Below, piece after piece: positions 11,278 to 21,015 of a stretch of 64,000 nucleotides of DNA; position 1 is the first letter of the stretch, and each line of letters opens with the position of its first letter. Source of the stretch: Acidovorax sp. 106 (GTDB lineage Bacteria; Pseudomonadota; Gammaproteobacteria; Burkholderiales; Burkholderiaceae_C); assembly GCF_003663825.1 (NCBI RefSeq), contig NZ_RCCC01000001.1, positions 4,348,501 to 4,412,500 of the forward strand, read 5' to 3'. Both the position numbers and the translations under genes were made by a program. The notes under the pieces are model-generated. The model did no database searches and was not told the origin of the DNA. It saw only the letters and a list, made by a program, of their open reading frames with translations.

Positions 11278-11326
11278 AAGCGCCCAATAAAAAACCCCGC
11301 TGAGCGGGGTTTTTTATTGGGCGCTT
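11278..11326. terminator. Bidirectional terminator between small-ORF unit 3 and phaB
   Basis: Perfect 24-bp inverted arms (11278-11301 and 11303-11326) around a single base. They contain the CCCCGCT/AGCGGGG core with an A run on one side and a T run on the other. It can end unit 3 from the left and the phaB transcript from the right. Confidence 0.85.
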
Positions 11327-11402
11327 TGCCCTGTAGCTTGGGCGATGGCTGTGGGATTCACTCAAAGAGCAGATCCATACAGCACGCCCACCGGCATCGG
11401 CT

Positions 11403-12140
11403 TTAGCCCATGTGCAAACCGCCATTTACGGAGAAGTCGGCCCCCGTGGCGTAGCCCCCCTCTTCCGAGGCCAGCCAGGCAATGATGGACGCGATTTCGC
11501 TGGGCTCACCCAGGCGCTTGACGGGCACGGTGGCCACAATTTTTTCCAGAACGTCCGGGCGAATGGCCTTGACCATGTCGGTGCCGATGTAGCCAGGGCT
11601 TACAGTGTTCACCGTTACGCCCTTGGTGGCCAACTCTTGCGCCAAGGCCATGGAGAAGCCATGCATGCCCGCTTTGGCTGCGGAGTAGTTGGTCTGGCCT
11701 GCTTGGCCCTTCTCGCCATTCACGCTGCTGATGTTGATGATGCGGCCCCAGCCCTTTTCCACCATGTCGGCAACCACTTGCTTGGTCACGTTGAACATGC
11801 TGTTGAGGTTGGTTTCGATCACCGCATCCCAGTCTTCGCGGGACATTTTTAAGAACATGCGGTCACGGGTGATACCGGCGTTGTTCACCAATACATCGAT
11901 GGTGCCGTGCTCGGCCTTGGACTTGGAAAAGGCCTCCACGGTGGAATCCCAATCGCCCACATTGCCAACCGATGCGTAGAACGAGTACCCCAGCGCCTTT
12001 TGTTCTGCCAGCCATTTGCCATGGTCGCGTGTAGGGCCACAGCCAGCGATGACCTTGAAGCCATCTTTGTGCAAACGCTGGCAGATGGCGGTACCAATGC
12101 CGCCCATGCCACCGGTTACATACGCTACTTTTTGGCTCAT
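11403..12140 (-). CDS. phaB: Acetoacetyl-CoA reductase
   Basis: 245 residues, a short-chain dehydrogenase. The cofactor motif GGMGGIGTAICQRL is near the N terminus, NNAG is in the middle, and the catalytic YSAAK lies in GQTNYSAAKAG, with Ser upstream in ISSVNG. PhaB reduces acetoacetyl-CoA with NADPH to (R)-3-hydroxybutyryl-CoA for PHB synthesis. It is the third gene of a phaC-phaA-phaB series and has an AGGAG ribosome site. Confidence 0.93.
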   Translation of the reverse strand: MSQKVAYVTGGMGGIGTAICQRLHKDGFKVIAGCGPTRDHGKWLAEQKALGYSFYASVGNVGDWDSTVEAFSKSKAEHGTIDVLVNNAGITRDRMFLKMSREDWDAVIETNLNSMFNVTKQVVADMVEKGWGRIINISSVNGEKGQAGQTNYSAAKAGMHGFSMALAQELATKGVTVNTVSPGYIGTDMVKAIRPDVLEKIVATVPVKRLGEPSEIASIIAWLASEEGGYATGADFSVNGGLHMG

Positions 12141-12285
12141 GCGATTTCTCCTTGTGTTAGTAATCTGCCTCGCACCACTCTACCCAAGATTTATGTGCTC
12201 CCAGTGCAGGTAAACACTGGGGCATGTGGTCTTTTTGAAAAAAAGTACGGAAACAGCTGAGCCGTCGCATGGCTACAACGGGCAT

Positions 12286-12321
12286 GAAAAAGGCCGCGCA
12301 CCTTGCGTGGTGCGCGGCCTT
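12286..12321 (-). terminator. Terminator after phaA
   Basis: A 13-bp stem built on AAGGCCGCGCACC with a 6-base loop is followed on the minus strand by a T run. It lies between phaA and phaB, so phaB may have its own promoter or depend on readthrough. Confidence 0.75.
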
Positions 12322-12346
12322 GACACGATCAAGTCAGCCGAAGAAC

Positions 12347-13525
<1,179 letters not shown>

Positions 13526-13627
13526 GAAAGTCCTTTCTAGGTGAATAGATGTGCCCGAAGCGGCAGCCGGCCAACGCTGTTGCCACTGCGGGGCTTGTCT
13601 CGGTGAATATTCTCGCAGCCCTTGCAG

Positions 13628-15328
13628 TCAGGACTTTTGCTTAACGTAGCGGCCCGGAGCGGGCTCAATCGCCTTGAATTTGGCGCCCTTGCCATAGGCC
13701 TTGGGCGCCGCAATCTGCTTGCCCGCATGGGTCTTGAGCCACATCGACCAGTCGGTCCACCAGCTACCGGGGTGTTCAGTAGCGCCGCTGAGCCATTGGT
13801 CCAGCGTGGCAGGCAGCTTGCCATCAGCACGTATCCAGTGGCTGCGCTTGTTTTTGGCCGGGGGGTTGATCACGCCTGCGATGTGCCCCGATGCGCCCAT
13901 GACAAACCGCTTTTTGCCTGGCAGCACCTGGGTGGACGCGTAGGCTGCGTTGATCGGCACGATGTGGTCCTCGCGCGAGCCGTAGATGTACACCGGCAGG
14001 GTGAGCTGCCCCAGGTCCATTTTTTCGCCACACACGGTGAGCTTGCCGGGCTGCACTAGGTTGTTTTCAAGGTAGAAATTACGCAGGTACCAAGCGTAAA
14101 AAGGCCCAGGCAGGTTAGTGCTGTCGCTGTTCCAGTACAGCAAGTCAAACGGTGGTGGCGTTTCGCCCTTGAGGTAGTTGCCCACCACGTAGTTCCAGAC
14201 CAGGTCATTGGGGCGCAAGAAGCTGAAGGTGGACGCCAAATCCTGCCCCTTCATCAGCCCGCCCTGGCCCATTTGCATCTCTCGGAACTTCACGAAGGCT
14301 TCATCAATGAACACATCCAGGATGCCGGTGTCGGTGAAGTCGATCAGCGTGGTGAGGAAGGTGGCGCTGGCCACGGGCTCTTGCCCCCGTGCTGCCAACA
14401 CGGCCAGGGCATTGCTCAGGATGGTGCCCCCCACGCAAAAGCCCAGCGCGTTGATCTGGTCGGCCCCAGTGATGCTCTGCACCACGTCGATCGCAGCCAT
14501 GGCGCCGTCTTCCACATAGTCGTCCCAGGTCTTGTGGGCCAGCTCGTCCTGCGGGTTGCGCCAGCTCACCACAAAAGTACGGTGGCCTTGCTCCACCGCG
14601 TAACGGATGAGCGAGTTGTCGGGCTGCAAGTCCAGGATGTAGAACTTATTGATGCAGGGCGGCACCAGCAAAAAGGGCCGCTCGTACACCTTGGCCGTGA
14701 GCGGCTTGTATTCGAGCAGTTGGAACAGCTCGTTCTCAAACACCACCGCGCCCTCGGTGGTGGCCACATTGCGCCCCACTTCAAACAGGCTTTCGTCGGT
14801 CATCGACACATGGCCCTGGCGCAGGTCGTGCAGCAGGTTCTGCATGCCTTTGGCAATGCTCTCGCCCTTGGTCTCGATGGCTTTTTTCTGCGCCTCGGCA
14901 TTGAAAGCCAGGAAGTTGCTGGGGGCCATGGCCGCCATCCACTGCTCTACGCCAAAACGGATGCGCGCCCGGGTTTTCTCGTCGCCTTCCACCGCATCGG
15001 CCAAGCCCATGAGGGTGCGCGCGTTAAGCAGGTAAGCGGCGGCTGAAAATGCCGCCACCGGGTTGCTGGCCCAGCCTTCGCCGCTGAAGCGGCGGTCTTT
15101 CACCTCAGGCGTGCCTTGCAGGCTTTGGGCCCACAGCGCCTGGGCTTCTTTCATGTACTGATCTTGCAGCGCCTGCAACTTGGCAGGGGCCAACTGCACG
15201 GAAGGCGCCTTGCCCGGCGCGCCGCCCAGGTCCAAGTGCTGGAAGGATTGCAGTGCCTTGGCCCAGCTGTCTCCAAAGATCTGTTGGAATTGCTGGGCGC
15301 TTTGGGCCCAGAGTGCTTCAGAATTCAT
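13628..15328 (-). CDS. phaC: Class I poly(R)-hydroxyalkanoic acid synthase
   Basis: 566 residues. The lipase-like box GFCVGGT contains the catalytic Cys, TTLIDFTDTGILDVF follows, and the catalytic His is in GASGHIAGVINPP, with an Asp in YGSREDHIVP. The N-terminal domain (FLAFNAEAQKKAIETKGESIAKGMQNLLHDL) is the usual class I region. The enzyme polymerises 3-hydroxybutyryl-CoA at the surface of PHB granules. It is the first gene of the phaCAB series. Confidence 0.95.
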   Translation of the reverse strand: MNSEALWAQSAQQFQQIFGDSWAKALQSFQHLDLGGAPGKAPSVQLAPAKLQALQDQYMKEAQALWAQSLQGTPEVKDRRFSGEGWASNPVAAFSAAAYLLNARTLMGLADAVEGDEKTRARIRFGVEQWMAAMAPSNFLAFNAEAQKKAIETKGESIAKGMQNLLHDLRQGHVSMTDESLFEVGRNVATTEGAVVFENELFQLLEYKPLTAKVYERPFLLVPPCINKFYILDLQPDNSLIRYAVEQGHRTFVVSWRNPQDELAHKTWDDYVEDGAMAAIDVVQSITGADQINALGFCVGGTILSNALAVLAARGQEPVASATFLTTLIDFTDTGILDVFIDEAFVKFREMQMGQGGLMKGQDLASTFSFLRPNDLVWNYVVGNYLKGETPPPFDLLYWNSDSTNLPGPFYAWYLRNFYLENNLVQPGKLTVCGEKMDLGQLTLPVYIYGSREDHIVPINAAYASTQVLPGKKRFVMGASGHIAGVINPPAKNKRSHWIRADGKLPATLDQWLSGATEHPGSWWTDWSMWLKTHAGKQIAAPKAYGKGAKFKAIEPAPGRYVKQKS

Positions 15329-15432
15329 GCTGCTTCCTCAAAGGTTAGTCAGTCGCACGGGGCTTTGAAGTCATTGTTGCCCACTGCCTGGGGCATGGCA
15401 ACCCGCATTCAGCGTTTCACCCACATACACCA

Positions 15433-15759
15433 ATGTACCTTGTCCTTATTGCCTGGCTCTATGTCACCCTGATGATGGCGGTGGCCGAGGCCAGCAGCCC
15501 CACGGGCACCCTGTTTGGCGCCATCATGACCTTTGTGCTGTATGGCCTGCTGCCCATGGGCATCGTGGGTTACATCCTGGGCACGCCATCGCGCAAGCGG
15601 GCCATCAAGGCGCGTGAGATGGCAGAGCAAGCGGCCTACGAAGAAGCCCAGGCGCGCAAGTCTGAGGACGCAGCAGCTTCAGCCGCGCCAGATGCAAGCG
15701 GCCAGCCGCCCGCTGCCGCCGAGCACCGCAGTGTCCCGCCGGTGCGAAAAGAACCGTGA
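15433..15759 (+). CDS. Small membrane protein of unknown function
   Basis: 108 residues. Two hydrophobic segments (about residues 1-20 and 27-50) are followed by a charged, Ala-rich cytoplasmic tail (KRAIKAREMAEQAAYEEAQARKSEDAAAS). No family is recognised. It is divergent from phaC, and its last 81 bases overlap the end of pgeF on the other strand. ATG at 15433 is the first plausible start. Confidence 0.6.
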   Translation: MYLVLIAWLYVTLMMAVAEASSPTGTLFGAIMTFVLYGLLPMGIVGYILGTPSRKRAIKAREMAEQAAYEEAQARKSEDAAASAAPDASGQPPAAAEHRSVPPVRKEP

Positions 15760-16596
15760 CGACTGCGTGACGGTGCACCAGCCTGGGCTGCTGTCGTTGC
15801 CGTAGATGGCCGTGACGCCCAGGGCCTGCAAGCGCAAACGGGCCAGCGCGGCCAAATCTGCCAGCCACTTGCCGGGCTGGGTGGGCGACGGGGCAAAACA
15901 GGTGGTGTATTGCGGCGCGTGCGCACAAAACCCCTCACGCACTTCAGCCCCCACTTCGAACGCATCGGGCCCAATGCAAGGCCCCAGCCAGGCCAGGGTG
16001 TCGGCAGCCACAGCCGCAATCCCAGCCCTATCATTTGCTACATTTTTTATAGCTAATAGCGCTTGTTGCATGAGCGCTAGCGCCGTATTTTGTTCAAAAA
16101 TGGAGCGCATCGCAGATTCCAGAACCCCCACCCCGCCCTGCCCCGCCAGCCCCCGCCAACCGGCGTGGGCCGCGGCCACCACCGTGCCGCTGCGGTGGGC
16201 CAGCAGCACCGGCAGGCAATCGGCCACCATGATGGTGCAGACCACGCCCGGGTCGGTGGCTACGCAGGCATCGGCCTCGGTGCCATCGGGGGAGGATTCG
16301 CTCAGCGCGGCCACCGCCGTGCCGTGCACCTGGCTCAAGAAAACGGAGCGGGCACCTGGCGTGCGCTGGGCCAGCAGGGCCTGCAGCCGGGCGCGGTTGG
16401 CTTGCACGGCCTGCGGGTCATCGCCCACATGGCTGCCCAGGTTCATGCTGGCGTAAGGCCCCTGGCTCACTCCGCCCGTGCGCGCCGTGCACAGCGCGTG
16501 CACGCCGGGCGGCGCGGGCCAGTGGGGCACCAGCCAGTGCTCGGGCAGGGCCCATGCGGCAGGCTGCGTGGGCTCAGCGTCGGTTGCGCGCGTCAC
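15679..16596 (-). CDS. pgeF: Peptidoglycan editing factor / laccase-fold purine nucleoside phosphorylase (PgeF/YfiH family)
   Basis: About 305 residues. SQVHGTAV, a Cys in MVADCLPVLL, HAGWRGLAGQG and LGPCIGPDAFEV match the metal-site His and Cys of the YfiH family, which has been reported as a peptidoglycan editing factor and as a purine nucleoside-cleaving enzyme. GTG at 16596 overlaps the upstream stop (GTGA) and fits the family start better than the ATG at 16656. An in-frame insertion (about ALALMQQALLAIKNVAND) is encoded by a dispersed palindromic repeat at 16036-16092. Confidence 0.85.
   Translation of the reverse strand: MTRATDAEPTQPAAWALPEHWLVPHWPAPPGVHALCTARTGGVSQGPYASMNLGSHVGDDPQAVQANRARLQALLAQRTPGARSVFLSQVHGTAVAALSESSPDGTEADACVATDPGVVCTIMVADCLPVLLAHRSGTVVAAAHAGWRGLAGQGGVGVLESAMRSIFEQNTALALMQQALLAIKNVANDRAGIAAVAADTLAWLGPCIGPDAFEVGAEVREGFCAHAPQYTTCFAPSPTQPGKWLADLAALARLRLQALGVTAIYGNDSSPGWCTVTQSSRFFSHRRDTAVLGGSGRLAACIWRG
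16036..16092. repeat. Dispersed palindromic repeat A, inside pgeF
   Basis: Contains ATAGCTAATAGCGCTTG and, after a short loop, GAGCGCTAGCGCC, which can pair into a hairpin. It lies in frame within pgeF and adds about 19 codons. Related copies occur at 18780, 26248, 31414, 37015, 42764, 48011, 53572, 54840 and 59645. Confidence 0.7.
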
Positions 16597-17261
16597 GCCG
16601 CGTTGTCCGGGCAGGCCGAGGGCTGGGCTTGCTGAAATGCGGGCAAGGCCATGCACGCATCAAATGCGGCCATGGTCAGCGGCAAGCCGTCCAGGTTCAC
16701 ATCAAAGCGCTTGCCGTTGAAGATTTGCGGCACCAGGCAGCAGTCGGCCAGCGTGGGCGCATCGCCCCAGCAATACACCGACGGGGCCAGGCCAGCGGCG
16801 GCGCGCTCAGTGGCCAGCAGCACCAGTTGGCGCTCAAAAGCCTCCAGCCCCTGGCGCACCCAGTGGCGGTACCAGGTGGTCTTGGCGTCTTCGTCTGCGC
16901 CCAGGGTGCCGGTCAGGTACTTGAGCACGCGGGGGTTGTTCAATGGGTGGATCTCGCACGCCACCATTTGCGCCAGGCCGCGCACGCGGGCACGCGCCAG
17001 CGGGGTGCTGGGCAGCAAGGCAGGGCTGGGGTGCAGCTCTTCCAAGTATTCCATGATGGCCATGGACTGGGGCAGCACGGCGCCCTCGTCCGTCACCAGC
17101 GCGGGCACCAGCGCATCCCCTACCAGGCTGGCGTAGGCCGGGTCGCGGTGCTCGCCGCGCAGCAAGTGCACCGGCAGGTAGTCATACGGCAGTCCCTTGA
17201 TGTGCAGCGCAATGCGAACACGGAAAGAGGCCGAAGAGCGAAAGTAGTTGTAGAGCTTCAT
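16593..17261 (-). CDS. Maleylpyruvate/maleylacetoacetate isomerase (GST fold)
   Basis: 222 residues with a zeta-class glutathione transferase layout: MKLYNYFRSSASFRVRIALHIKG contains the SSxSxRVR glutathione site, and YLEELHPSPALLP ends the thioredoxin domain. It isomerises maleylpyruvate or maleylacetoacetate with glutathione. The divergent fumarylpyruvate hydrolase-like gene at 17992 suggests the gentisate route (nagL-like). ATG at 17261 is preferred over the ORF start at 17333. Its stop overlaps the pgeF start. Confidence 0.8.
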   Translation of the reverse strand: MKLYNYFRSSASFRVRIALHIKGLPYDYLPVHLLRGEHRDPAYASLVGDALVPALVTDEGAVLPQSMAIMEYLEELHPSPALLPSTPLARARVRGLAQMVACEIHPLNNPRVLKYLTGTLGADEDAKTTWYRHWVRQGLEAFERQLVLLATERAAAGLAPSVYCWGDAPTLADCCLVPQIFNGKRFDVNLDGLPLTMAAFDACMALPAFQQAQPSACPDNAA

Positions 17262-17348
17262 GGTGAGTGGCCCATAGACAGGCAACAAAAGACGAAAGAA
17301 GGCGCGGTGGCGTGGACCGTCGCGGGCATCCACGGGGTGGCAGGCCGA

Positions 17349-17807
17349 TCAGGAGGCGGAGGCAGCGCCCCCCAGCGGGTTGCCGCTGAACACGAGCTTG
17401 GTCAGCAGCGCATTGAGCTGGCGTTGTTCTTCCTGCGTCAGTGGGGCCACCAGGCGCTCTTGCACCCGCTGGGCGGCGGGGCGCATTTTCAGCACGGCGG
17501 CTTCGCCCTCGGGGGTGATCCACAGGAGCTTGCGGCGGCGGTCCTGGGTGTCGGGCTCGCGCCGTACCCAGCCACGGGCCTCCAAGCGGCCAATGACCGA
17601 GCCCGAGGTGGCCGCATCAAACGCCACGCGGGCGGCCAGCGTCACCTGGTCTTCGCCGGGCTGCTCCAGCAGCGCATGCAAGATGGCGAACTGCACAGGG
17701 GTCACGTCAAAATCAGCGGCTTCTTCCATGAAAAGCGCCACCGACCGCTGGTGCGCCCGCCTGACCAAATGGCCTGGCGCGGTGTGTAAATCGAAGCTCT
17801 GGGGCAT
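17349..17807 (-). CDS. MarR-family transcriptional regulator
   Basis: 152 residues. A winged helix-turn-helix is visible from FDVTPVQFAILHALLEQ through ARVAFDAATSGSVIGRLEARGWVRREPDTQDRRRKLLWITPEG, the hallmark DxRRR wing of MarR proteins. It lies between and probably controls the isomerase at 16593 and the hydrolase at 17992, with an aromatic acid or pathway intermediate as likely effector (inferred). ATG at 17807 is chosen because upstream codons give unrelated Arg/Cys-rich sequence. Confidence 0.85.
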   Translation of the reverse strand: MPQSFDLHTAPGHLVRRAHQRSVALFMEEAADFDVTPVQFAILHALLEQPGEDQVTLAARVAFDAATSGSVIGRLEARGWVRREPDTQDRRRKLLWITPEGEAAVLKMRPAAQRVQERLVAPLTQEEQRQLNALLTKLVFSGNPLGGAASAS

Positions 17808-17991
17808 GCGCGCGAGTGTAGCGCCCCACCCTGGTGGCGATAGCCGCCCACAGCGCCCCGCAGAGCCCACCGCGCACCTCGAGCGACAGCAAGCCACCGT
17901 AGCCCGTGGCACACTGCAAAGTCCTTGCAAACGACCATGCGTTGGCCCCGTTTCCAAACCGCATTCACACAGACAACCAGGAAAGGCAGAC

Positions 17992-18687
17992 ATGAGCTAC
18001 GTGTTTCAACCCGCCCCCGTCACCAGCGTGCCCGTGGTGGGCAGCGGTGCGCAGTTTCCCGTGCACCGCATTTATTGCGTGGGCCGCAATTACGAAGAGC
18101 ACGCCAAAGAGATGGGCTTTACCGGCCGCGAGCCGCCCTTCTTCTTCATGAAGCCCGCCGACACCATCGTGTACGCCGCCACGGGCGACACCACCCCCTT
18201 GCCCTACCCCAGCCTAACGGCCAACCTGCACCACGAGATTGAGCTGGTGGTGGCCATTGGCAAGGGCGGCAAGAACATCGCCGCGGCCGACGCCCTGCAG
18301 CACATCTACGGCTACGCCGTGGGCCTGGACATGACCCGCCGCGACCTGCAAAACGACATGAAAAAGCAAGGCCGCCCCTGGTGCATTGGCAAAGGCTTTG
18401 ACCACAGCGCCCCCATTGGTCCCATCACCCCTGCAGCGCAGGCGGGCGACGTGGGCCGGGCCGCCATCTGGCTGCAAGTCAATGGCGCAGACCGCCAGCG
18501 CAGCACCGTGGCCCAGCTGATCTGGAACATTGCCGAAACCATTGAGCACCTCTCCACCGCCTGGGAGCTGCAACCCGGCGACCTCATCTACACCGGCACC
18601 CCTGAAGGTGTGGGCGCCGTGGTCACGGGCGATGTGCTGGAAGGTGGCGTGGACGGCCTGGGCAGCATTCGCCTGAAGCTGGTGTAA
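17992..18687 (+). CDS. Fumarylacetoacetate hydrolase family protein, probably fumarylpyruvate hydrolase
   Basis: 231 residues. IYCVGRNYEEHAKEMG is followed by PFFFMKPADTIV, and HHEIELVVAIGKGG supplies the metal-binding Glu residues. GKGFDHSAPIGPI and GDLIYTGTPEGVGAV are family signatures. Similarity to NagK-type enzymes is judged from REPPFFFMKPADTIV. It would cleave fumarylpyruvate to fumarate and pyruvate after the isomerase at 16593. ATG at 17992 is chosen over an ORF start at 17380 that overlaps the MarR gene. Confidence 0.8.
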   Translation: MSYVFQPAPVTSVPVVGSGAQFPVHRIYCVGRNYEEHAKEMGFTGREPPFFFMKPADTIVYAATGDTTPLPYPSLTANLHHEIELVVAIGKGGKNIAAADALQHIYGYAVGLDMTRRDLQNDMKKQGRPWCIGKGFDHSAPIGPITPAAQAGDVGRAAIWLQVNGADRQRSTVAQLIWNIAETIEHLSTAWELQPGDLIYTGTPEGVGAVVTGDVLEGGVDGLGSIRLKLV

Positions 18688-18779
18688 GCCCGCCTGGGGC
18701 TGGCAGCGACGCTCAAGCGCCACGCCAGCCCCCATGCATGCAGCCGAACCTGCCTACACCGCGAATTCTTCACCTGTGG

Positions 18780-18843
18780 CACTACATATTTCATAGCTGG
18801 CAGCGCATGTTAGATCAGCGCTGCGGGCCGATTTGGTTAAAAA
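18780..18843. repeat. Dispersed palindromic repeat A, intergenic
   Basis: Contains CATAGCTGGCAGCGCATG and CAGCGCTGCGGGCC flanked by A/T-rich ends, just before the Nudix gene. Same family as at 16036. Confidence 0.6.
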
Positions 18844-18850
18844 TCCCCGC

Positions 18851-19402
18851 ATGACCTTCCGCAGCCCCATCAAACACTGCCGCAACTGCGGCACCGCCGT
18901 GGTGTACCGCCAGCCCGACGATGGCGACACCAAGCTGCGTGCCGTGTGCCCCGCGTGCAACACCGTGCACTACGAAAACCCGCTGAACGTGGTCGGCACC
19001 GTGCCCGTGTTGGCCGACGGCCGGGTGCTGCTGTGCAAGCGCAACATCGAGCCGCGCTGGGGCAAGTGGACACTGCCCGCAGGCTTCATGGAGCTGGACG
19101 AAACCACCGCCCAAGGCGCCGCCCGCGAAACCGATGAGGAAGCCGGTGCACAGATCGAGATGGGCCCCCTCTTCAGCGTGCTGAACGTGCCCCGTGTGGG
19201 TCAGGTGCATTTCTTTTATCTGGCCCGCTTGCTCAGCGACCAGTTCAACCCCGGCTTTGAAACCATTGAAGCGCGCCTGTTCACCGAAGACGAAGTGCCG
19301 TGGGACGAGATCGCCTTCCGCACCGTCAAGGAGACGCTGCAGGCCTACTTTGCCGACCGCAAGGCGGGGGCGTTTGGGCTGCATTGCATTGATATTGAGT
19401 GA
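18851..19402 (+). CDS. Nudix hydrolase with N-terminal zinc ribbon
   Basis: 183 residues. Two CxxC pairs near the N terminus (CRNCG and CPACN) form a zinc ribbon. The Nudix box runs from GFMELDETTAQGAARE to TDEEAGA. This architecture resembles NudC-like and related NADH or nucleotide pyrophosphatases, but the substrate is not determined here. ATG at 18851 is preferred. It is convergent with the gene at 19406. Confidence 0.85.
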   Translation: MTFRSPIKHCRNCGTAVVYRQPDDGDTKLRAVCPACNTVHYENPLNVVGTVPVLADGRVLLCKRNIEPRWGKWTLPAGFMELDETTAQGAARETDEEAGAQIEMGPLFSVLNVPRVGQVHFFYLARLLSDQFNPGFETIEARLFTEDEVPWDEIAFRTVKETLQAYFADRKAGAFGLHCIDIE

Positions 19403-19405
19403 AGG

Positions 19406-20311
19406 CTAGCATTTATTAGCTCCTTCTTTCGGATTGGCTATAGTCTCTGGACCAGTCGGCACCGACATCAGCCATCCACGGAGGGTCTTGATATGCACGC
19501 GTCCGCAGACTTCGCCCAAAAAAAGTCCGCGTTCAGTACGGAAAGTCTTTCCTTCGTGATAACGGAAAGTTTTATTTATTTCAGGCATACCACTGCGATC
19601 TATCCCCAACTCAGAAACGAGAAGCTGTAGAGAATGAGTCATTAAACGCATACTATCCTCTTTCAGAAGTAGCCAATTCGCTTTTGAGTCCTCTCCGACC
19701 TCACGGATTTCCGAAATCACACGGATCAAGTTCCGATACCGAATATGAGCAGGAGATTCGGCACGGTAAACCTGAACCATATTATCGAGAACCAGCGCTG
19801 ACTGGTCATTGGAAAGCGAAAACTGCGGAGCACTGTCGATAACCCAACCTTTTTCACTTCCCTCGGTCCCCTCAACTAGCCGGCGGTCACCAGTACCACC
19901 TAAATTAATGAGGGCTGACTGCATCAACTCCTTGGCTTGAAAGCCAGCGATATCATCCTGATAGGGTCTTAGAACCTCGTCAGCTGATGCCTGCAACCTC
20001 TGTCTCTCGCTACTTTTACTGACCTCACTCATGGCTCCATGAGTAGCAATTGCAGCGACAAAACCGGCCAAACCATACGCGGGATAAAGCATGGCGCCAG
20101 CTTGACCAGCGCCTTTATCTCGATCGACGATGCCACGGTACTCGATAGTCCCAGATGACGGTGGTCGAAGGAAAAAGCTGGTGAGATCAATCGACCGCAC
20201 GTCTGCGGTCGATTCGACTGGCTGAACTGCTTGACTTGGCGAAACGACGCACAAACTCAGGAGTGCAACGATGATTGCGGTTGTCTGTTGGAAATTAAGC
20301 ACAATATCCAC
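19406..20311 (-). CDS. Exported protein of unknown function
   Basis: 301 residues. An N-terminal hydrophobic stretch (IIVALLSLCVVSPSQAVQ) looks like a signal peptide cleaved after SQA. The mature part has a Gly/Ala-rich hydrophobic segment (AMLYPAYGLAGFVAAIA) near residue 95 and a conserved-looking C terminus, with no recognised domain. It is A/T-rich relative to its neighbours. It follows a lipoprotein gene on the same strand with a 14-base gap, so the two are probably co-transcribed. Confidence 0.6.
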   Translation of the reverse strand: MDIVLNFQQTTAIIVALLSLCVVSPSQAVQPVESTADVRSIDLTSFFLRPPSSGTIEYRGIVDRDKGAGQAGAMLYPAYGLAGFVAAIATHGAMSEVSKSSERQRLQASADEVLRPYQDDIAGFQAKELMQSALINLGGTGDRRLVEGTEGSEKGWVIDSAPQFSLSNDQSALVLDNMVQVYRAESPAHIRYRNLIRVISEIREVGEDSKANWLLLKEDSMRLMTHSLQLLVSELGIDRSGMPEINKTFRYHEGKTFRTERGLFLGEVCGRVHIKTLRGWLMSVPTGPETIANPKEGANKC

Positions 20312-20325
20312 CTAACCTCGGCACC

Positions 20326-21015
20326 CTATTTGGAAAAAGGCGCACTAAGCGCATCTTTACCCACCTCCAAGGCCTCAAAGTAAGCATTAGTCAGGCCCGG
20401 GAACTTTGATGGCTCGTCCCAACTTTTGTCAGTACCCTTCTGCACATCAACCGGCTGATACCACTCCAGCGCATTCGTATTCAAGTTAACAATATAGCCC
20501 ACACCTTTGAAAACTGCCTTAGGGTCGCCGGTTGGAATATATGCACTGTAATTCCGCCAAATTCCCAAAGATGAAATATCAACAACCAGAAGTCTCTCAG
20601 CTTTATAACGACTTTTCAGCCCGGTGAAATCTGCCTGAGCAATGTTTGGTTCTTTAGAACTTGCGCTTGGCAGAGATTTTATATCCAGAGGTTCAGCTAT
20701 CGCTACTGCATGCATACCTTTGGCCTCCAAAAGCTTCACGATGCGTTCCTTCAGCTGCGGAAGATCTTCATAGGACAAGGTCTGCACATGCTTAGTGAGA
20801 GTCTGGTGATTCATCGAAGCTGCGGCCAAACAAAGCAAGCAACTAGCTCCAGGGAACTGAGTATCCACTTTGGGCAAGCTAGTCATCGCGACTGCAATGC
20901 GACCACCAGATGTAGCCAAATCAGGGGAAACTGGTAAGGGCTGCTGTGGCGAAGTCGCACAACCAACAACAAGGGTCGACAAAAATAAAGCCAGAACGGT
21001 GAAAAAACGCCTCAT
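20326..21015 (-). CDS. Putative lipoprotein of unknown function
   Basis: 229 residues. The signal peptide ends in the lipobox VVGCAT with the acylated Cys at residue 19. The mature protein contains CLLCLAAASMNHQ and a region resembling an outer-membrane-associated alpha/beta fold, but no family is recognised. It is the first gene of the A/T-rich two-gene islet. Confidence 0.6.
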   Translation of the reverse strand: MRRFFTVLALFLSTLVVGCATSPQQPLPVSPDLATSGGRIAVAMTSLPKVDTQFPGASCLLCLAAASMNHQTLTKHVQTLSYEDLPQLKERIVKLLEAKGMHAVAIAEPLDIKSLPSASSKEPNIAQADFTGLKSRYKAERLLVVDISSLGIWRNYSAYIPTGDPKAVFKGVGYIVNLNTNALEWYQPVDVQKGTDKSWDEPSKFPGLTNAYFEALEVGKDALSAPFSK

